A stretch of 64,000 nt of DNA from Lysobacteraceae bacterium (GTDB lineage Bacteria > Bdellovibrionota > UBA1018 > JAGTJX01): the NCBI GenBank assembly GCA_023657465.1, contig JAGTJX010000002.1, positions 186,001 to 250,000 of the forward strand, read 5' to 3'. How positions within the stretch are numbered: position 1 is the first letter of the stretch; every line of letters begins with the position of its first letter. Below the pieces are notes generated by a model. It saw only the letters and a program-made list of their open reading frames with translations. It was not told the origin of the DNA and did not search any database. Positions 50,995 through 60,554 of the stretch are shown one piece after another. Both the position numbers and the translations under genes were made by a program.

Positions 50995-53121
50995 ATGTCA
51001 CGCTTCAAAAATCGGGCCTTTGAACTAGCCACACCCTTTCAGCCCATGGGTGACCAACCTCATGCCATCGAAAAACTTGTTTCAGCTTATCGAATGGGAC
51101 GAGAGTCTCAAGTTCTCCTCGGAGTCACAGGTTCCGGTAAGACATTCACGATGGCGAATCTGATTTCACAACTCAATCTTCCGACGCTCATTCTCTCTCA
51201 CAATAAAACTCTAGCAGCTCAGCTCTTCTCCGAATTTCGTGAATTCTTCCCTAAGAACGCAGTCGAATACTTCGTCAGTTACTACGATTACTATCAACCT
51301 GAGGCGTATATTCCTTCGACTGACACTTACATTGAGAAAGACTCTCAGATCAATGATGAAATCGATAAGCTCAGACACTCAGCCACGCGCTCACTGCTAG
51401 AGCGTAATGACGTGATCATTGTTTCTTCTGTATCGTGCATCTATGGATTGGGTTCTCCCGAAGCATACGAGGGAATGATACTCACGCTTGAAGTGGGTAA
51501 GGAATACAAACGTCAAGCTGTACTCCATAAACTCGTCGAAATTCAGTACCAACGTAACGATGTCGACTTCTCCCGAGGAACATTCCGGGTGAGGGGAGAT
51601 GTCGTTGAGGTTTTCCCCGCTTATGAAGAAGAGATTGCGATCCGTATTGAATTCTTCGGTGATGAAATTGAATCGATCTCAGAAGTCGATCCTCTGCGTG
51701 GTGTGAAACTCCAAAAAATCCCTCGCATCACGATCTATCCCGCAAGTCACTATGTGACAACGCTGGAGAACAGGAAGCGTGCAATCGAGACGATCCGAGT
51801 TGAGCTGCGTGAGCGTCTTCAGGATTTAAAATCTCTTGGGAAACTTCTTGAAGCACAGAGGCTTGAGCAGCGAACCATGTTTGATCTAGAAATGATTGAA
51901 GAGATTGGATTCTGCCAGGGGATTGAGAACTATTCCCGGCATCTCACAGGACGTGGTGCGGGCGAAGCTCCACCCACACTCATGGAGTTCTTCCCAGATG
52001 ATTGGCTTCTGATCTGTGATGAATCCCATGTCACGATCCCTCAGATCGGTGGAATGTTCAGAGGAGATAGAGCACGTAAGATGAATCTTGTTGAGCACGG
52101 ATTCCGTCTGCCTTCGGCTCTAGATAACCGACCACTCAACTTCGAAGAGTGGGAAAAAATTAAAGAAAAAGTCCTCTACGTCTCAGCAACTCCTGGTGAT
52201 TACGAGTTCACACAGACCGGTGGAGAAATCGTCGAGCAGCTCATCCGTCCTACTGGCCTTATTGATCCGATTGTCGAAGTGAGACCTGCGGGTAATCAAG
52301 TCGATGATCTTCTCGAAGAAGTACGTAAGCGAGTGGCTAAGGGACAGAGAGTACTGATTACGACTCTCACTAAGAAGCTCTCTGAAGATCTTACGAACTA
52401 CTATTCCTCCAAGGGAATCAAAGTGAAATACCTCCATTCCGATATTGAGACTTTGGAACGTGTGGAAATTCTCAGAGACCTACGTCTAGGAACGTTCGAT
52501 GTGCTTGTGGGAATTAACTTACTCAGAGAAGGTCTCGATCTTCCTGAAGTTTCGCTTGTAGGAATCATGGACGCTGATAAGGAAGGGTTTCTCCGTTCAC
52601 AACGCTCACTCATTCAGACGATTGGCCGTGCCGCTCGAAACGTCGAAGGCTATGTGATTCTTTATGCAGATCGCATGACGAAGAGCATGGAGTATGCGAT
52701 CTCGGAGACGAATCGCAGAAGAAATATTCAGATCGAGCACAATAAGAAGGAAGGCATCACTCCTCAGACCATTGTGAAAGCGATCCGAGAGCGCATCGCA
52801 CCAGAAGGCGAAGAAGATCCAAACGCAAAACCTAAATCCACAGCTGAGCTTGCGAAGCGTGCATTGGGCACAGGAAAGGGATCAGGCTTCGGTCGTAATG
52901 CATGGAAAGTCGCCGAGTACGATTACCTCGATCAAGCAGGCAAGCTCGATGTCATGAAGGATCTCGCAGGAGAGTACTTCACTTCACATGATAAGATCGA
53001 TCGCTCGATCGTCAAAATGGAGAAAGAAATGAAGCAAGCTGCGAAAGACATGGAGTTTGAGAAAGCAGCACTTCTTAGGGATCGCTTAAGACAACTCAAG
53101 GTTTTGAGTTTGGGGACTTAG
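50995..53121 (+). CDS. uvrB: UvrABC system protein B
   Basis: Helicase-like damage-verification subunit of nucleotide excision repair. Walker [14 protein letters not shown], the beta-hairpin [20 protein letters not shown], helicase motifs [15 protein letters not shown] and [10 protein letters not shown] are all intact. The C-terminal UvrC-binding helix pair [17 protein letters not shown] is present. Length 708 residues is normal. Confidence 0.98.
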   Translation: MSRFKNRAFELATPFQPMGDQPHAIEKLVSAYRMGRESQVLLGVTGSGKTFTMANLISQLNLPTLILSHNKTLAAQLFSEFREFFPKNAVEYFVSYYDYYQPEAYIPSTDTYIEKDSQINDEIDKLRHSATRSLLERNDVIIVSSVSCIYGLGSPEAYEGMILTLEVGKEYKRQAVLHKLVEIQYQRNDVDFSRGTFRVRGDVVEVFPAYEEEIAIRIEFFGDEIESISEVDPLRGVKLQKIPRITIYPASHYVTTLENRKRAIETIRVELRERLQDLKSLGKLLEAQRLEQRTMFDLEMIEEIGFCQGIENYSRHLTGRGAGEAPPTLMEFFPDDWLLICDESHVTIPQIGGMFRGDRARKMNLVEHGFRLPSALDNRPLNFEEWEKIKEKVLYVSATPGDYEFTQTGGEIVEQLIRPTGLIDPIVEVRPAGNQVDDLLEEVRKRVAKGQRVLITTLTKKLSEDLTNYYSSKGIKVKYLHSDIETLERVEILRDLRLGTFDVLVGINLLREGLDLPEVSLVGIMDADKEGFLRSQRSLIQTIGRAARNVEGYVILYADRMTKSMEYAISETNRRRNIQIEHNKKEGITPQTIVKAIRERIAPEGEEDPNAKPKSTAELAKRALGTGKGSGFGRNAWKVAEYDYLDQAGKLDVMKDLAGEYFTSHDKIDRSIVKMEKEMKQAAKDMEFEKAALLRDRLRQLKVLSLGT

Positions 53122-53159
53122 TCTTCATAGTTATTATTCTTAGTAAATTTAAAAATGGA

Positions 53160-53227
53160 CTGCCGTATTACGGAAATAGCGCCGCGTAATGATAGCATGA
53201 CCCACTGCTCTTGCCTGAATTTGGCAA
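53160..53227. repeat. Dispersed element B, copy 1
   Basis: A 68-base intergenic sequence aligning over its whole length with the reverse complement of 60456-60523 (TGCC..., CGGAAA, ATGAT.GC, then TGCTCTTGCC n6 TGGCAA). It contains two small hairpins, CCGTATTACGG and TTGCC/GGCAA. It is the main content of the 143-base gap after uvrB. Confidence 0.65.
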
Positions 53228-53264
53228 TGCAAGGCTCTGCTAGTTATGATTAAATCTAAATTCA

Positions 53265-54500
53265 ATGACATTGGGATCTCATACAAAACCTAAACAGAAA
53301 CTCCTCAACGCAGCAGTCATCGTTGCTGCATTAGGATACTTCGTCGATATCTATGACCTCGTTCTTTTCAGTATCGTAAGGATGCCATCACTCAGGGACA
53401 TGGGACTGGCTACGAACGCACAATTCTCTCGTGGGGTGCTGTTGCTCGATCTCCAAATGGCAGGTATGTTGATCGGAGGAATATTCTGGGGAATCTTGGG
53501 AGACAAAAAGGGGCGCCTCTCAGTTCTCTTCGGATCGATTGCGCTCTATTCATTGGCTAATATCGCAAACGGTTTTGTGACTTCACTCGAGCAATACGCT
53601 GTCTTAAGATTCATTGCTGGTATTGGGCTTGCAGGAGAATTAGGTGCAGGGATCACGCTCGTGAGTGAGATCCTCTCTAAGGAACAGAGGGGCTTCGGCA
53701 CAATGATCGTTGCTACAGTAGGAGTGATGGGAGCAATCCTTGCAGGTGTGATTGGTGAGCATTATCACTGGAGAACGGCTTATTTTGTTGGAGGCACACT
53801 AGGGCTTGCACTTCTTGTTCTTAGGATCGGTGTTTCTGAGTCTGGCATGTTTGCAAATCTTAAAACCCACTCAAAGGACCGTGGAAACTTCTTTAAACTC
53901 TTCTCAAGTCGTAAAAGACTTTCACGTTACGTAAAAACAATTCTCACCGGAGTACCTATTTGGTTTGTGATCGGAATCATGGTCACCTTCTCTCCAGAAA
54001 TCGCAAAGTCCCTCAGCATTCCTGATCCCATCAGTACAGCCAGAGCAATTCTCTTTTGTTACTTAGGTTTAGTGTTTGGAGATTTTGCGAGTGGGTATAT
54101 TTCTCAACTGATCAAAAGCAGGACCAAAGTGCTCTTAGGGTTTGCTCTTCTTACGGGACTCTCTGTGGCTCTTGCTCTCGTCAGTTACGGAGTCAGTGCA
54201 AATTATTACTATGGACTTTGTCTCCTCATGGGGTTTGCGACTGGATACTGGGCTGTGTTTGTAACTGTAGCAGCAGAGCAATTTGGTACGAATCTTAGGG
54301 CCACAGCAGCAACGACAGCACCTAATTTTGTAAGGGGTTCTGTGGTTCCTATGACTCTAGCGTTTCATGGGTTGAGCGGTAAGTTAGGGGTTTTAAACTC
54401 AGCCTGGATTGTGGGTGGAGTCGTCATCACGATTGCCGTGATTTGTGCGATGAATCTCCCTGAAACTTTTGGTAAAGAATTAGATTATGTCGAACATTGA
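53265..54500 (+). CDS. MFS transporter
   Basis: Twelve-helix major facilitator of 411 residues. The loop 2-3 motif GDKKGRLSVLFGS and helix 5 GAILAGVIGEHYHWR are typical, and LGYFVDIYDLVLFSIVRMPSL in helix 1 with a charged Asp pair resembles the sugar/organic-acid:proton (SHS or ACS) group. Substrate not assignable. Its stop overlaps the Ste24 gene by 14 bases, so the two are co-translated. Confidence 0.88.
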   Translation: MTLGSHTKPKQKLLNAAVIVAALGYFVDIYDLVLFSIVRMPSLRDMGLATNAQFSRGVLLLDLQMAGMLIGGIFWGILGDKKGRLSVLFGSIALYSLANIANGFVTSLEQYAVLRFIAGIGLAGELGAGITLVSEILSKEQRGFGTMIVATVGVMGAILAGVIGEHYHWRTAYFVGGTLGLALLVLRIGVSESGMFANLKTHSKDRGNFFKLFSSRKRLSRYVKTILTGVPIWFVIGIMVTFSPEIAKSLSIPDPISTARAILFCYLGLVFGDFASGYISQLIKSRTKVLLGFALLTGLSVALALVSYGVSANYYYGLCLLMGFATGYWAVFVTVAAEQFGTNLRATAATTAPNFVRGSVVPMTLAFHGLSGKLGVLNSAWIVGGVVITIAVICAMNLPETFGKELDYVEH

Positions 54501-55743
54501 ACCTTCTCTGATCCTTATCACTTTATTTTGGATTTCAATGACTCTCTTTGATTACTGGGTTGAGAGACTCGATCTAAAGGGTTGGAAAGACGAACTCCCT
54601 TCAGAGTTGAAGAGTTTCTATGACCAAGAGAATTACACAAAATCAAAAGCCTATCACTTAGCTCATCATGAGCTGGGACTTTGGCAAACAGTTGTCTCTC
54701 TCATAGTGGGAGTCAACTTCCTTCAGTTCCATGGTTTTGAACGTCTCGATCAGTGGGTAAGATCCTTAGGATATAATCCAATTTATTCAGGTTTAGTCTA
54801 CTTCGGTGTTTGGGCTGTAGCAGGACAGATCATTGGTCTTCCATTTAGAATCATCTCTACTTTCAGGATCGAGAGCAAGTTTGGATTCAATCGTACGACT
54901 GTGAAGACATTCATCACTGATATGTTGAAAGCACTCGTCCTAGGCGTATTGCTTGGCGGTCCGCTTCTTGGATTCATTCTCTGGTTCTTCGAGCGCTACG
55001 GTTTCAGCTATTGGGCTTGGGTGTGGGGTGCAATCGTTATGTTTCAGCTACTGCTTCTCTGGGTTGCTCCGGTTTGGATTCTTCCGTTGTTTAATAAGAT
55101 GACTCCTCTCACTGATGGAGAGCTCAAAAACGAAATTCAAGCGTTTGCAACCAAGTACTCATTCGAACTCAGTGGAATATTCACCATGGATGGATCGAAG
55201 CGCTCCACCAAGGCAAACGCGTTCTTCACAGGGTTTGGTAAACTCAAGCGCATTGTGCTGTTTGACACTTTGATTGCGAAGCACACAGTGACTGAACTCG
55301 TTGCAGTACTTGCTCACGAAATTGGTCATTACCGATTGAAACACATTCAACGTCAGTTGATTGTTTCAGTGATCACGCTTGGAGCCACTCTCTGGTTGTT
55401 TTCTCTCGCGATGGAGAATCCGTTCTTGTTTCTGTGGTTCGGTGTATCGCAGACTTCAACTTATCTAGGGCTTCTTCTCTTCAGTATAGCTCTTTCGCCC
55501 ATTTCTCGCATTCTTGGTCTCTACAGTCTTTCTCTCTCAAGAAAGTATGAATTCGAAGCCGATCGTTACTCGATTGAGACTTACTCTCAGCCCGAAGCAC
55601 TTGTAGAAGCATTGAAGAGGCTCAGTGTGGAGAATCTTTCTAATCTCACTCCACATCCACTAAAAGTTTTTTTGGAGTATACACATCCTCCTGTACTTCA
55701 GAGATTGAGTGCTATTCGTAAACTACAGGGGATTCCTTCTTGA
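54487..55743 (+). CDS. Ste24-like M48 membrane metalloprotease
   Basis: Zinc metalloprotease of 418 residues in the CAAX-protease-1 group. Several helices precede the active site VLAHEIGHYRLKH near residue 278, and the third zinc ligand is in YEFEADRYSIETY. The N-terminal M48_N domain (ILITLFWISMTLFDYWVERLD) is present. Such enzymes remove damaged membrane proteins or process prenyl peptides. Overlaps the MFS gene upstream and the barrel-like gene downstream (4 bases). Confidence 0.92.
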   Translation: MSNIEPSLILITLFWISMTLFDYWVERLDLKGWKDELPSELKSFYDQENYTKSKAYHLAHHELGLWQTVVSLIVGVNFLQFHGFERLDQWVRSLGYNPIYSGLVYFGVWAVAGQIIGLPFRIISTFRIESKFGFNRTTVKTFITDMLKALVLGVLLGGPLLGFILWFFERYGFSYWAWVWGAIVMFQLLLLWVAPVWILPLFNKMTPLTDGELKNEIQAFATKYSFELSGIFTMDGSKRSTKANAFFTGFGKLKRIVLFDTLIAKHTVTELVAVLAHEIGHYRLKHIQRQLIVSVITLGATLWLFSLAMENPFLFLWFGVSQTSTYLGLLLFSIALSPISRILGLYSLSLSRKYEFEADRYSIETYSQPEALVEALKRLSVENLSNLTPHPLKVFLEYTHPPVLQRLSAIRKLQGIPS

Positions 55744-56180
55744 AAAGTATTCTCATAGGGTTACTGATCCTTTTCTTTTCTCAGAATTCTTACGCTTTAG
55801 AAAAAACAGTACGTGTTGGTGTCACTGGCGGCCTTCCTAATCTGATCGCTGCAGAGTTGGCTTACGTGAAGCTCTCTCCTTTTGCTTTTGGAATTACATT
55901 CGGTGGATTCCCTGTACAGAATCTCATCAGTTCACGAATGAGTTTAAGTACGATCCCACTATCGGTGACTTCTGGAAGTACATATACGATCACTCCCTCT
56001 GCGACTTACTTTCTCAATGGCATGGAGCTCTTCATGAATTTTTATCCTTGGAAGAGTGCGTTTTTTATTAGGTTTTCTTATGCGAATCTTGCGTTTCAAT
56101 TGAATGGGACAGGGGCACTCAATAACGTGACAGCTGGAACGACTCTCCCCGGTGCAATCTCTATAGTAGCCAACAAATGA
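55740..56180 (+). CDS. Secreted barrel-like protein, probably C-terminally short
   Basis: Product of 146 residues from TTG 55740, inside the preceding gene. Signal peptide ends near SYAL. The mature part alternates hydrophobic and small residues (GVTGGLPNLIAAELAYVKLS, FMNFYPWKSAFFIRFSYANL) as in outer-membrane barrels, but it stops in GAISIVANK with no terminal aromatic strand, so it may be truncated. No continuing frame is found downstream. Convergent with the M48 lipoprotein. Confidence 0.65.
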   Translation: MKSILIGLLILFFSQNSYALEKTVRVGVTGGLPNLIAAELAYVKLSPFAFGITFGGFPVQNLISSRMSLSTIPLSVTSGSTYTITPSATYFLNGMELFMNFYPWKSAFFIRFSYANLAFQLNGTGALNNVTAGTTLPGAISIVANK

Positions 56181-56239
56181 CGTGAATCATTCCATCAGCG
56201 TTTGTCACACTTGCTTACGGGTTTTAAATGATTAGAAAA

Positions 56240-57046
56240 TTAAATAGTATCGCAAGCTGGGTTCTTGCTGCTTGAACGAGCTGCGTCAAACAGTTTCATC
56301 GCCTCTGGCATGTGCTCTTCTAATTGCTGAATCCTTGTTTCATTTGATGGGTGAGTGGATAGGAATTCGACAATGCCTTTGCTGCCAGAAGCCTTAGCCA
56401 TGTTCTTCCAGAGCGTGACACTCTCACGAGGGTCGAATCCTACACGAGCCATTGAGTAGAGTCCCATGATGTCAGCTTCGCTCTCATGAGTGCGAGAGAA
56501 TGCGAGTAAGCCCACTTGTAAACCAGCACCTGCGGTTACTCCCAGTACATTCAAGAGCTGTGAAGATTTATTGCTCCCTTTCGCAGCATTGAGTCCCGTC
56601 ATGACAAGATTGGCCGCTCCTGCTTCTGATACTCGTTCACTTCCATGGCGAGCGAGCACGTGTCCCACTTCATGTCCCATAACAGCTGCAAGTTGATGTT
56701 GATTTGAGGCTACGGGAATAATTCCTGTGTAGACACCGATCTTAGCGCCGGGAAGGGCAAACGCATTGACGGCCTTGTCACGGAACACTATGACTTCCCA
56801 GTCTGCAGGATCGACTTTGTCTTTTGCATCTTGAACAATGTTTTGAGCAATGCATTTCACGTAAGCGAGCTTCCTAGGATCTGTCTCGATCGCCTTCGTT
56901 CGTTTCATTTCATCAAATGCTTGAACACCCATTCCATTCATCTGATCGTCAGATACGGTGATGAGCTGTTTACGGCCAAGAGGTGAAGTAGCGCAAGAGG
57001 CTAGAGCAAGAATAGCTAAAGTGACAGAAAGAAGTTTTTTGCTCAT
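56240..57046 (-). CDS. M48 family metallopeptidase, lipoprotein
   Basis: Envelope zinc protease of 268 residues. MSKKLLSVTLAILALASC is a lipoprotein signal with Cys in a lipobox, so it is membrane-anchored. The active site MGHEVGHVLARHGSER and HESEADIMGLYSM give both zinc sites; related proteins (BepA, LoiP, YcaL) handle outer-membrane assembly. ATG 57046 overlaps the previous stop by four bases and is preferred to the Met at 57058. Last gene of the nrdR-nusB operon. Confidence 0.9.
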   Translation of the reverse strand: MSKKLLSVTLAILALASCATSPLGRKQLITVSDDQMNGMGVQAFDEMKRTKAIETDPRKLAYVKCIAQNIVQDAKDKVDPADWEVIVFRDKAVNAFALPGAKIGVYTGIIPVASNQHQLAAVMGHEVGHVLARHGSERVSEAGAANLVMTGLNAAKGSNKSSQLLNVLGVTAGAGLQVGLLAFSRTHESEADIMGLYSMARVGFDPRESVTLWKNMAKASGSKGIVEFLSTHPSNETRIQQLEEHMPEAMKLFDAARSSSKNPACDTI

Positions 57047-57948
57047 GATGAGAAGCACCGATCAAACGTCACAGACGTACTCGAAGTGCCTAAAGTCACG
57101 GTAGCTGTTCCGCATCCCGTGATGGAGAGGCTTGATGTTTTTCCATCTGAGCAAGTGCCCGCCCAACTTCCACTCGTTGCACAGTTACATGTTGCAACCC
57201 AAGTAACATTAGTGGGCACAAAATCACAAGTGACACTGGTAGTGTTATTGGTCACGCGCAGATTTCCACCTGTCATGACTCGTCCAGATCTTGAAGTGCC
57301 TGTGACGGTAATTGAAGAAGTTGTTTGGGTTGTAAAATCAAATGTCGCTGCACCTGAGAAGGCTCTTCTGATGCCGTCGTTTGAGAAAGTAAAAGTAGAT
57401 CCAGATCCTTTTGTCAGAACTTGTCCGTTGGTTCCTGCTTTAGAAACAGTGAGAGTAGCACCTCTACGTCCAGTAATCACAAATGCAGGTGTGCGAGCTA
57501 CAGCGTGTCCTACGGATGCAAGTGAGCAAGTATTATCGACAGCTGCATCAGTAAAATTTAGAGCTACAGTTCCCGTCACAGTAGCTGCACCAATAGTGCA
57601 TCCAGAAAAAGTTCTCGTCATCACGTTTGAAGCACAAGAGCTAAATGTAGATTCAAGGGAGCATAACCCAGCATGTGCAGATTGGATTGGATAGACTGAG
57701 CCTACAAGTTTATCCAATAGTGTAGGTTCTATATCTGCAGGAGAGAGCCTCGCGAATGTACGTTTCGCACTCTCTATGTTTTGCTGATAAGCAAAAGTGC
57801 CGCTGGTACTACCACCACCTTCATCAATTGATGCCATGGCATCTCCCACTTGCTGACCGGTTTCTTCAGTTGTATCGCTCACCGTGCTTCCGCAAGCCAT
57901 AAGCGTAGATAAAAACAAAACTGAAATGAATTGTTTGATGCGAATCAT
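57043..57948 (-). CDS. Lipoprotein, Ser/Thr-rich
   Basis: Product of 301 residues with a lipobox LMAC (MIRIKQFISVLFLSTLMACGS). After a Gly/Ser-rich spacer the protein is rich in Thr, Ser, Ala and Gly, low in charge, and carries about ten Cys in pairs (SLESTFSSCASN, WVATCNCATSGSWAGTC). No known domain. Four-base overlaps on both sides show tight operon coupling. Likely surface-exposed or periplasmic; function unknown. Confidence 0.75.
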   Translation of the reverse strand: MIRIKQFISVLFLSTLMACGSTVSDTTEETGQQVGDAMASIDEGGGSTSGTFAYQQNIESAKRTFARLSPADIEPTLLDKLVGSVYPIQSAHAGLCSLESTFSSCASNVMTRTFSGCTIGAATVTGTVALNFTDAAVDNTCSLASVGHAVARTPAFVITGRRGATLTVSKAGTNGQVLTKGSGSTFTFSNDGIRRAFSGAATFDFTTQTTSSITVTGTSRSGRVMTGGNLRVTNNTTSVTCDFVPTNVTWVATCNCATSGSWAGTCSDGKTSSLSITGCGTATVTLGTSSTSVTFDRCFSS

Positions 57949-58550
57949 TCATTCTCCTTTAAGACTTGTTCCATGAGTTTCTCTAGTCCACTGTCTTCAG
58001 ATTTTCCAAACCAAATTGTGAAGAAATCTCTGACCAAGCCCTTGCTTCCAATAATCTTCTCAGATTCTCCTGAAGAGAGAGTGAAAGTGAGCTCATCATT
58101 TTTACCTCGAGTACCAAGAATGGTGAGTGCTTGTTGATCTTTGATATCACCATTTTTCTTTACGATTTCAAAAATTTTTTTCATCTCAGGATTATCAAGA
58201 TTCACATCATTCATTTTCAATGAGTTAGAAAACGAATCGATGACTTTGCCTATGGGAATGCTTCTTAGGAAGTGAAGCTGAATAGCGATGGGTTCCTCTT
58301 CGTTCTCCCAAGACTTCTTGTTTTTGGCGAAGATGGATGCAACGTAGACTTTGAATTTGAGGAACGCGATGTTTTTCTTGCGGATACCAGCACCTAAAAG
58401 AGGAAGAGTGAGTGGTTTACCATCGGACTCTACCTTGAGTGAATCTGTGATGAGAACATCTTCGATCACGCGCTTTTCAGAGATGGATGCAAAAGTAGTA
58501 TTAATCAATAAAGACAGAGCGAACGATACAGCGAAGACATTTTTGTTCAT
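57945..58550 (-). CDS. Secreted chalcone isomerase-like protein
   Basis: Product of 201 residues with a signal peptide ending at TTFA. LPLLGAGIRKKNIAFLKFKVYVASIFAK and LHFLRSIPIGKVIDSF are the hallmarks of the secreted bacterial chalcone isomerase-like family (Pfam Chalcone_3). The fold binds fatty acids or small lipids in relatives, with no proven enzyme activity. Overlaps neighbours by four bases on each side within the nrdR-nusB operon. Confidence 0.85.
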   Translation of the reverse strand: MNKNVFAVSFALSLLINTTFASISEKRVIEDVLITDSLKVESDGKPLTLPLLGAGIRKKNIAFLKFKVYVASIFAKNKKSWENEEEPIAIQLHFLRSIPIGKVIDSFSNSLKMNDVNLDNPEMKKIFEIVKKNGDIKDQQALTILGTRGKNDELTFTLSSGESEKIIGSKGLVRDFFTIWFGKSEDSGLEKLMEQVLKENE

Positions 58551-58921
58551 GATCCTTTTATAATACGTGAACGGTTCAAAAAAGAACGCTTAAATGGAAT
58601 ACTACCGCCGGCATACGCTGAAGTTTTGTGAGGGTTTTGTGCGGCATGTCCTTGAGTTCCAACAATCGTAGGCTCACGAACAGGAGCGTTGATTGTAGGT
58701 TCAAACGTACGAGTTGCGGTAGCTGTGGCTATTGGCTGCGCAGCTTCCACAGTATGTGCCGGTGAAGATTTCTTAAAGAGTGGAGATAAGACTTGAGTCA
58801 GTGATGGAATGAGGCGTTCGAATAATGAGAGTTCACGTTCGAGCTCAGACCTGTGATCTGGATGAGATTTTTCAAGCGTAGGTGACAAATAAAGTAGTGA
58901 ATGAACTAATTCGCGATCCAT
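58547..58921 (-). CDS. Small protein of unknown function in the nusB operon
   Basis: Product of 124 residues with no signal peptide. The first half is helical and charged (MDRELVHSLLYLSP, ERELSLFERLIPS); the second is low-complexity Ala/Thr/Pro, ending in basic KRSFLNRSRIIKG. Overlaps the gene before by 16 bases and the gene after by 4, so it is real in operon terms, but the family is not recognised. Confidence 0.55.
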   Translation of the reverse strand: MDRELVHSLLYLSPTLEKSHPDHRSELERELSLFERLIPSLTQVLSPLFKKSSPAHTVEAAQPIATATATRTFEPTINAPVREPTIVGTQGHAAQNPHKTSAYAGGSIPFKRSFLNRSRIIKGS

Positions 58922-59334
58922 AACTGCACTCCTTGCAATTGTTTTTTGAACGACTGATTGAGGGTCGACTCTGGTACATCTCCAAAGTCACTTTTTGAGA
59001 TGATGAGGTGTTCTGCTCCGACAGCTTTTAAGTTGGGAATGAGACTTTCGAGTTTCTCGGAAGGAGCATTTTCTCTCAATCCTGTTTTATTGGTAATTCC
59101 ACCACCGATTACAAAAATATGAAAATGTTTATCTTGTTTGGTCGCTGGGACATAGACTACTTCGCCCTTCTTCCCAGAGATAACGCCTTCACGGATGAAC
59201 TTCGAGAGCATGCCATGGAATCTCCAATCGAGTCTACTCATCAGGCCAGCAAGTGGACGCTCGTTTTCATAGCAAGTCACTGCGATGGCTGAATGGTTCT
59301 TGGTGAGGAGTAAATATTCGGGGGACTGTTCCAC
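58906..59334 (-). CDS. Small conserved-looking protein in the nusB operon
   Basis: Product of 142 residues, no signal peptide. Contains SRLDWRFHGMLSKFI, EVVYVPATKQDKHFHIFVIG and LKAVGAEHLIISKSDFGDVP, alternating beta strands and helices as in a small Rossmann-like or macro-type fold; the N-terminal domain of M17 aminopeptidases is one possible relative, a weak guess. Lies nine bases after nusB. Function unknown. Confidence 0.65.
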   Translation of the reverse strand: MEQSPEYLLLTKNHSAIAVTCYENERPLAGLMSRLDWRFHGMLSKFIREGVISGKKGEVVYVPATKQDKHFHIFVIGGGITNKTGLRENAPSEKLESLIPNLKAVGAEHLIISKSDFGDVPESTLNQSFKKQLQGVQLWIAN

Positions 59335-59342
59335 GAATTAAA

Positions 59343-59789
59343 TTATACGGATTTTGGGTTGGATTTGGAAATAGAATCCAAAATTCCATTAATAAACCCG
59401 GCAGTTTCTGCCGTTCCGAAGAGCTTCGCCATTTCGATATATTCATCCATCGTTACTTTTGGCGGAATATCACTACAGAAGAGAATCTCAAATGCGCCGA
59501 GACGAAGCAGAGTGCGATCGACTGCTGCCATCCGAGAGAGTTTCCAATTGGTAGCTCCAGTTGACAAAAGTTCGTCAATTTTTGTGATTTCACGGAGTGA
59601 GCCGTATATCAGCTGCTTGGCGAATTCATGTGAGGAGTCTCCGATGTCCCAATGTTTGAAGTGAGTATCCACGAGTTGCTCAAGAGCGTTCCCGATGGGA
59701 TAGGGAAGTTTAGTTGCGTCGGCCTCTAAATCCATATGATACAAAATCTGAAATGCTGCTTCCCGCGCTCGGGTACGTGGTGTTTTCAT
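59343..59789 (-). CDS. nusB: Transcription antitermination factor NusB
   Basis: All-helical protein of 148 residues that with NusE/S10 binds boxA in rRNA leaders. TPRTRAREAAFQILYHMDLE at the N-terminus, LSRMAAVDRTLLRLGAFEIL and the C-terminal GTAETAGFINGILDSI are the family signature. Gap of 21 bases after nrdR; head of a chain of five envelope genes, an unusual set of companions. Confidence 0.95.
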   Translation of the reverse strand: MKTPRTRAREAAFQILYHMDLEADATKLPYPIGNALEQLVDTHFKHWDIGDSSHEFAKQLIYGSLREITKIDELLSTGATNWKLSRMAAVDRTLLRLGAFEILFCSDIPPKVTMDEYIEMAKLFGTAETAGFINGILDSISKSNPKSV

Positions 59790-59810
59790 GATGTTTTAAT
59801 CGACATGTTG

Positions 59811-60326
59811 TTAATCAAAGAGTGGTAATTCCATGGTTTGTCCAGAAGTAGGCTTTAATTCAGGTCTGTTCTCATTGAGTTCGTTGAAGAATTCTTTCAC
59901 GTCAGTGAATTCACGGTAAACCGCTGCGAATCTCACGTAAGCAACTGGGTCTAGGGCGTGGAGTGTATTCATAGTCATTTCGCCAATAGTGCGAGAGGGA
60001 AGTTCTTTGATACCCATGATGCGGATTTGTTTTTCGATTCCGTCTACGCAAGCTTCGATTTGCTCCTGAGTGACGGGGCGTTTTTGGCAGGATTTCACGA
60101 TGCCGCTTAAAATTTTGTCTCGGTTGTAGCCTTCTCTTCGGCCATCTTTCTTCACGATGGCGGGCATGAGTTCTTCGATGCGTTCGTAGGTGGTGAAACG
60201 TCCAGAACAGCTTGGGCACTCACGGCGACGGCGCGTGATCTCACCGGTAGGGTTAAACCGGGAGTCGATGACTTTCGTATCGGTGGTTTGGCAGAACGGA
60301 CATTTCAAAGAACTGTTTCCTTTCAT
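59811..60326 (-). CDS. nrdR: Transcriptional repressor NrdR
   Basis: Represses ribonucleotide reductase genes in response to dATP. N-terminal zinc ribbon has CPFC and CPSC pairs (about residues 9-12 and 37-40), followed by the ATP-cone with KKDGRREGYNRDKI. Start at 60326 (MKGNSSLKCPFC) fits the family; the 22 extra residues to 60392 would run through the inverted repeat upstream. Length 171 residues. In many bacteria it lies next to glyA, ribD and nusB, as here. Confidence 0.96.
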   Translation of the reverse strand: MKGNSSLKCPFCQTTDTKVIDSRFNPTGEITRRRRECPSCSGRFTTYERIEELMPAIVKKDGRREGYNRDKILSGIVKSCQKRPVTQEQIEACVDGIEKQIRIMGIKELPSRTIGEMTMNTLHALDPVAYVRFAAVYREFTDVKEFFNELNENRPELKPTSGQTMELPLFD

Positions 60327-60331
60327 AAGGT

Positions 60332-60406
60332 CATACCCCCTCAGGGAGCTAAGTTCAATGGTGGACTGGTGCGTTATAACATCAAAATACAACCTGTGGG
60401 GGTATG
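60332..60406. promoter_or_regulatory. Inverted repeat upstream of nrdR
   Basis: Arms CATACCCCCTCAGG (60332-60345) and CCTGTGGGGGTATG (60393-60406) match at 13 of 14 positions with a 47-base spacer; the left arm is five bases from the nrdR start codon. It does not resemble an AT-rich NrdR box. Possible operator or mRNA stem. Confidence 0.5.
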
Positions 60407-60455
60407 CTCAGTCTTGAAACTCTACGTCAAGGACTTGGCGATGTCGGTGTTGGAA

Positions 60456-60523
60456 TTGCCAAAAAACGGCAAGAGCAGGGTGCATAGCCATCATAATGCG
60501 CTGCTCTTTCCGCTTTTTGGCAA
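60456..60523. repeat. Dispersed element B, copy 2
   Basis: A 68-base hairpin element: 23-base arms (60456-60478, 60501-60523) with two mismatches, and GCAT/ATGC pairing further inside the loop. Relative of 53160-53227 in inverse orientation. Lies upstream of the Cys-rich secreted protein gene. Confidence 0.7.
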
Positions 60524-60554
60524 AGTAACAGGTGATCATACCGATAAGTAGGGG

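Noticed and set aside
57086-57694. 202-codon plus-strand frame over the Ser/Thr-rich lipoprotein
   Set aside because: Mirror of a repetitive sense gene that has a lipobox and four-base overlaps with its neighbours.
60332-60406. NrdR box
   Set aside because: NrdR boxes are AT-rich; these arms carry C5/G5 runs and have the wrong spacing.
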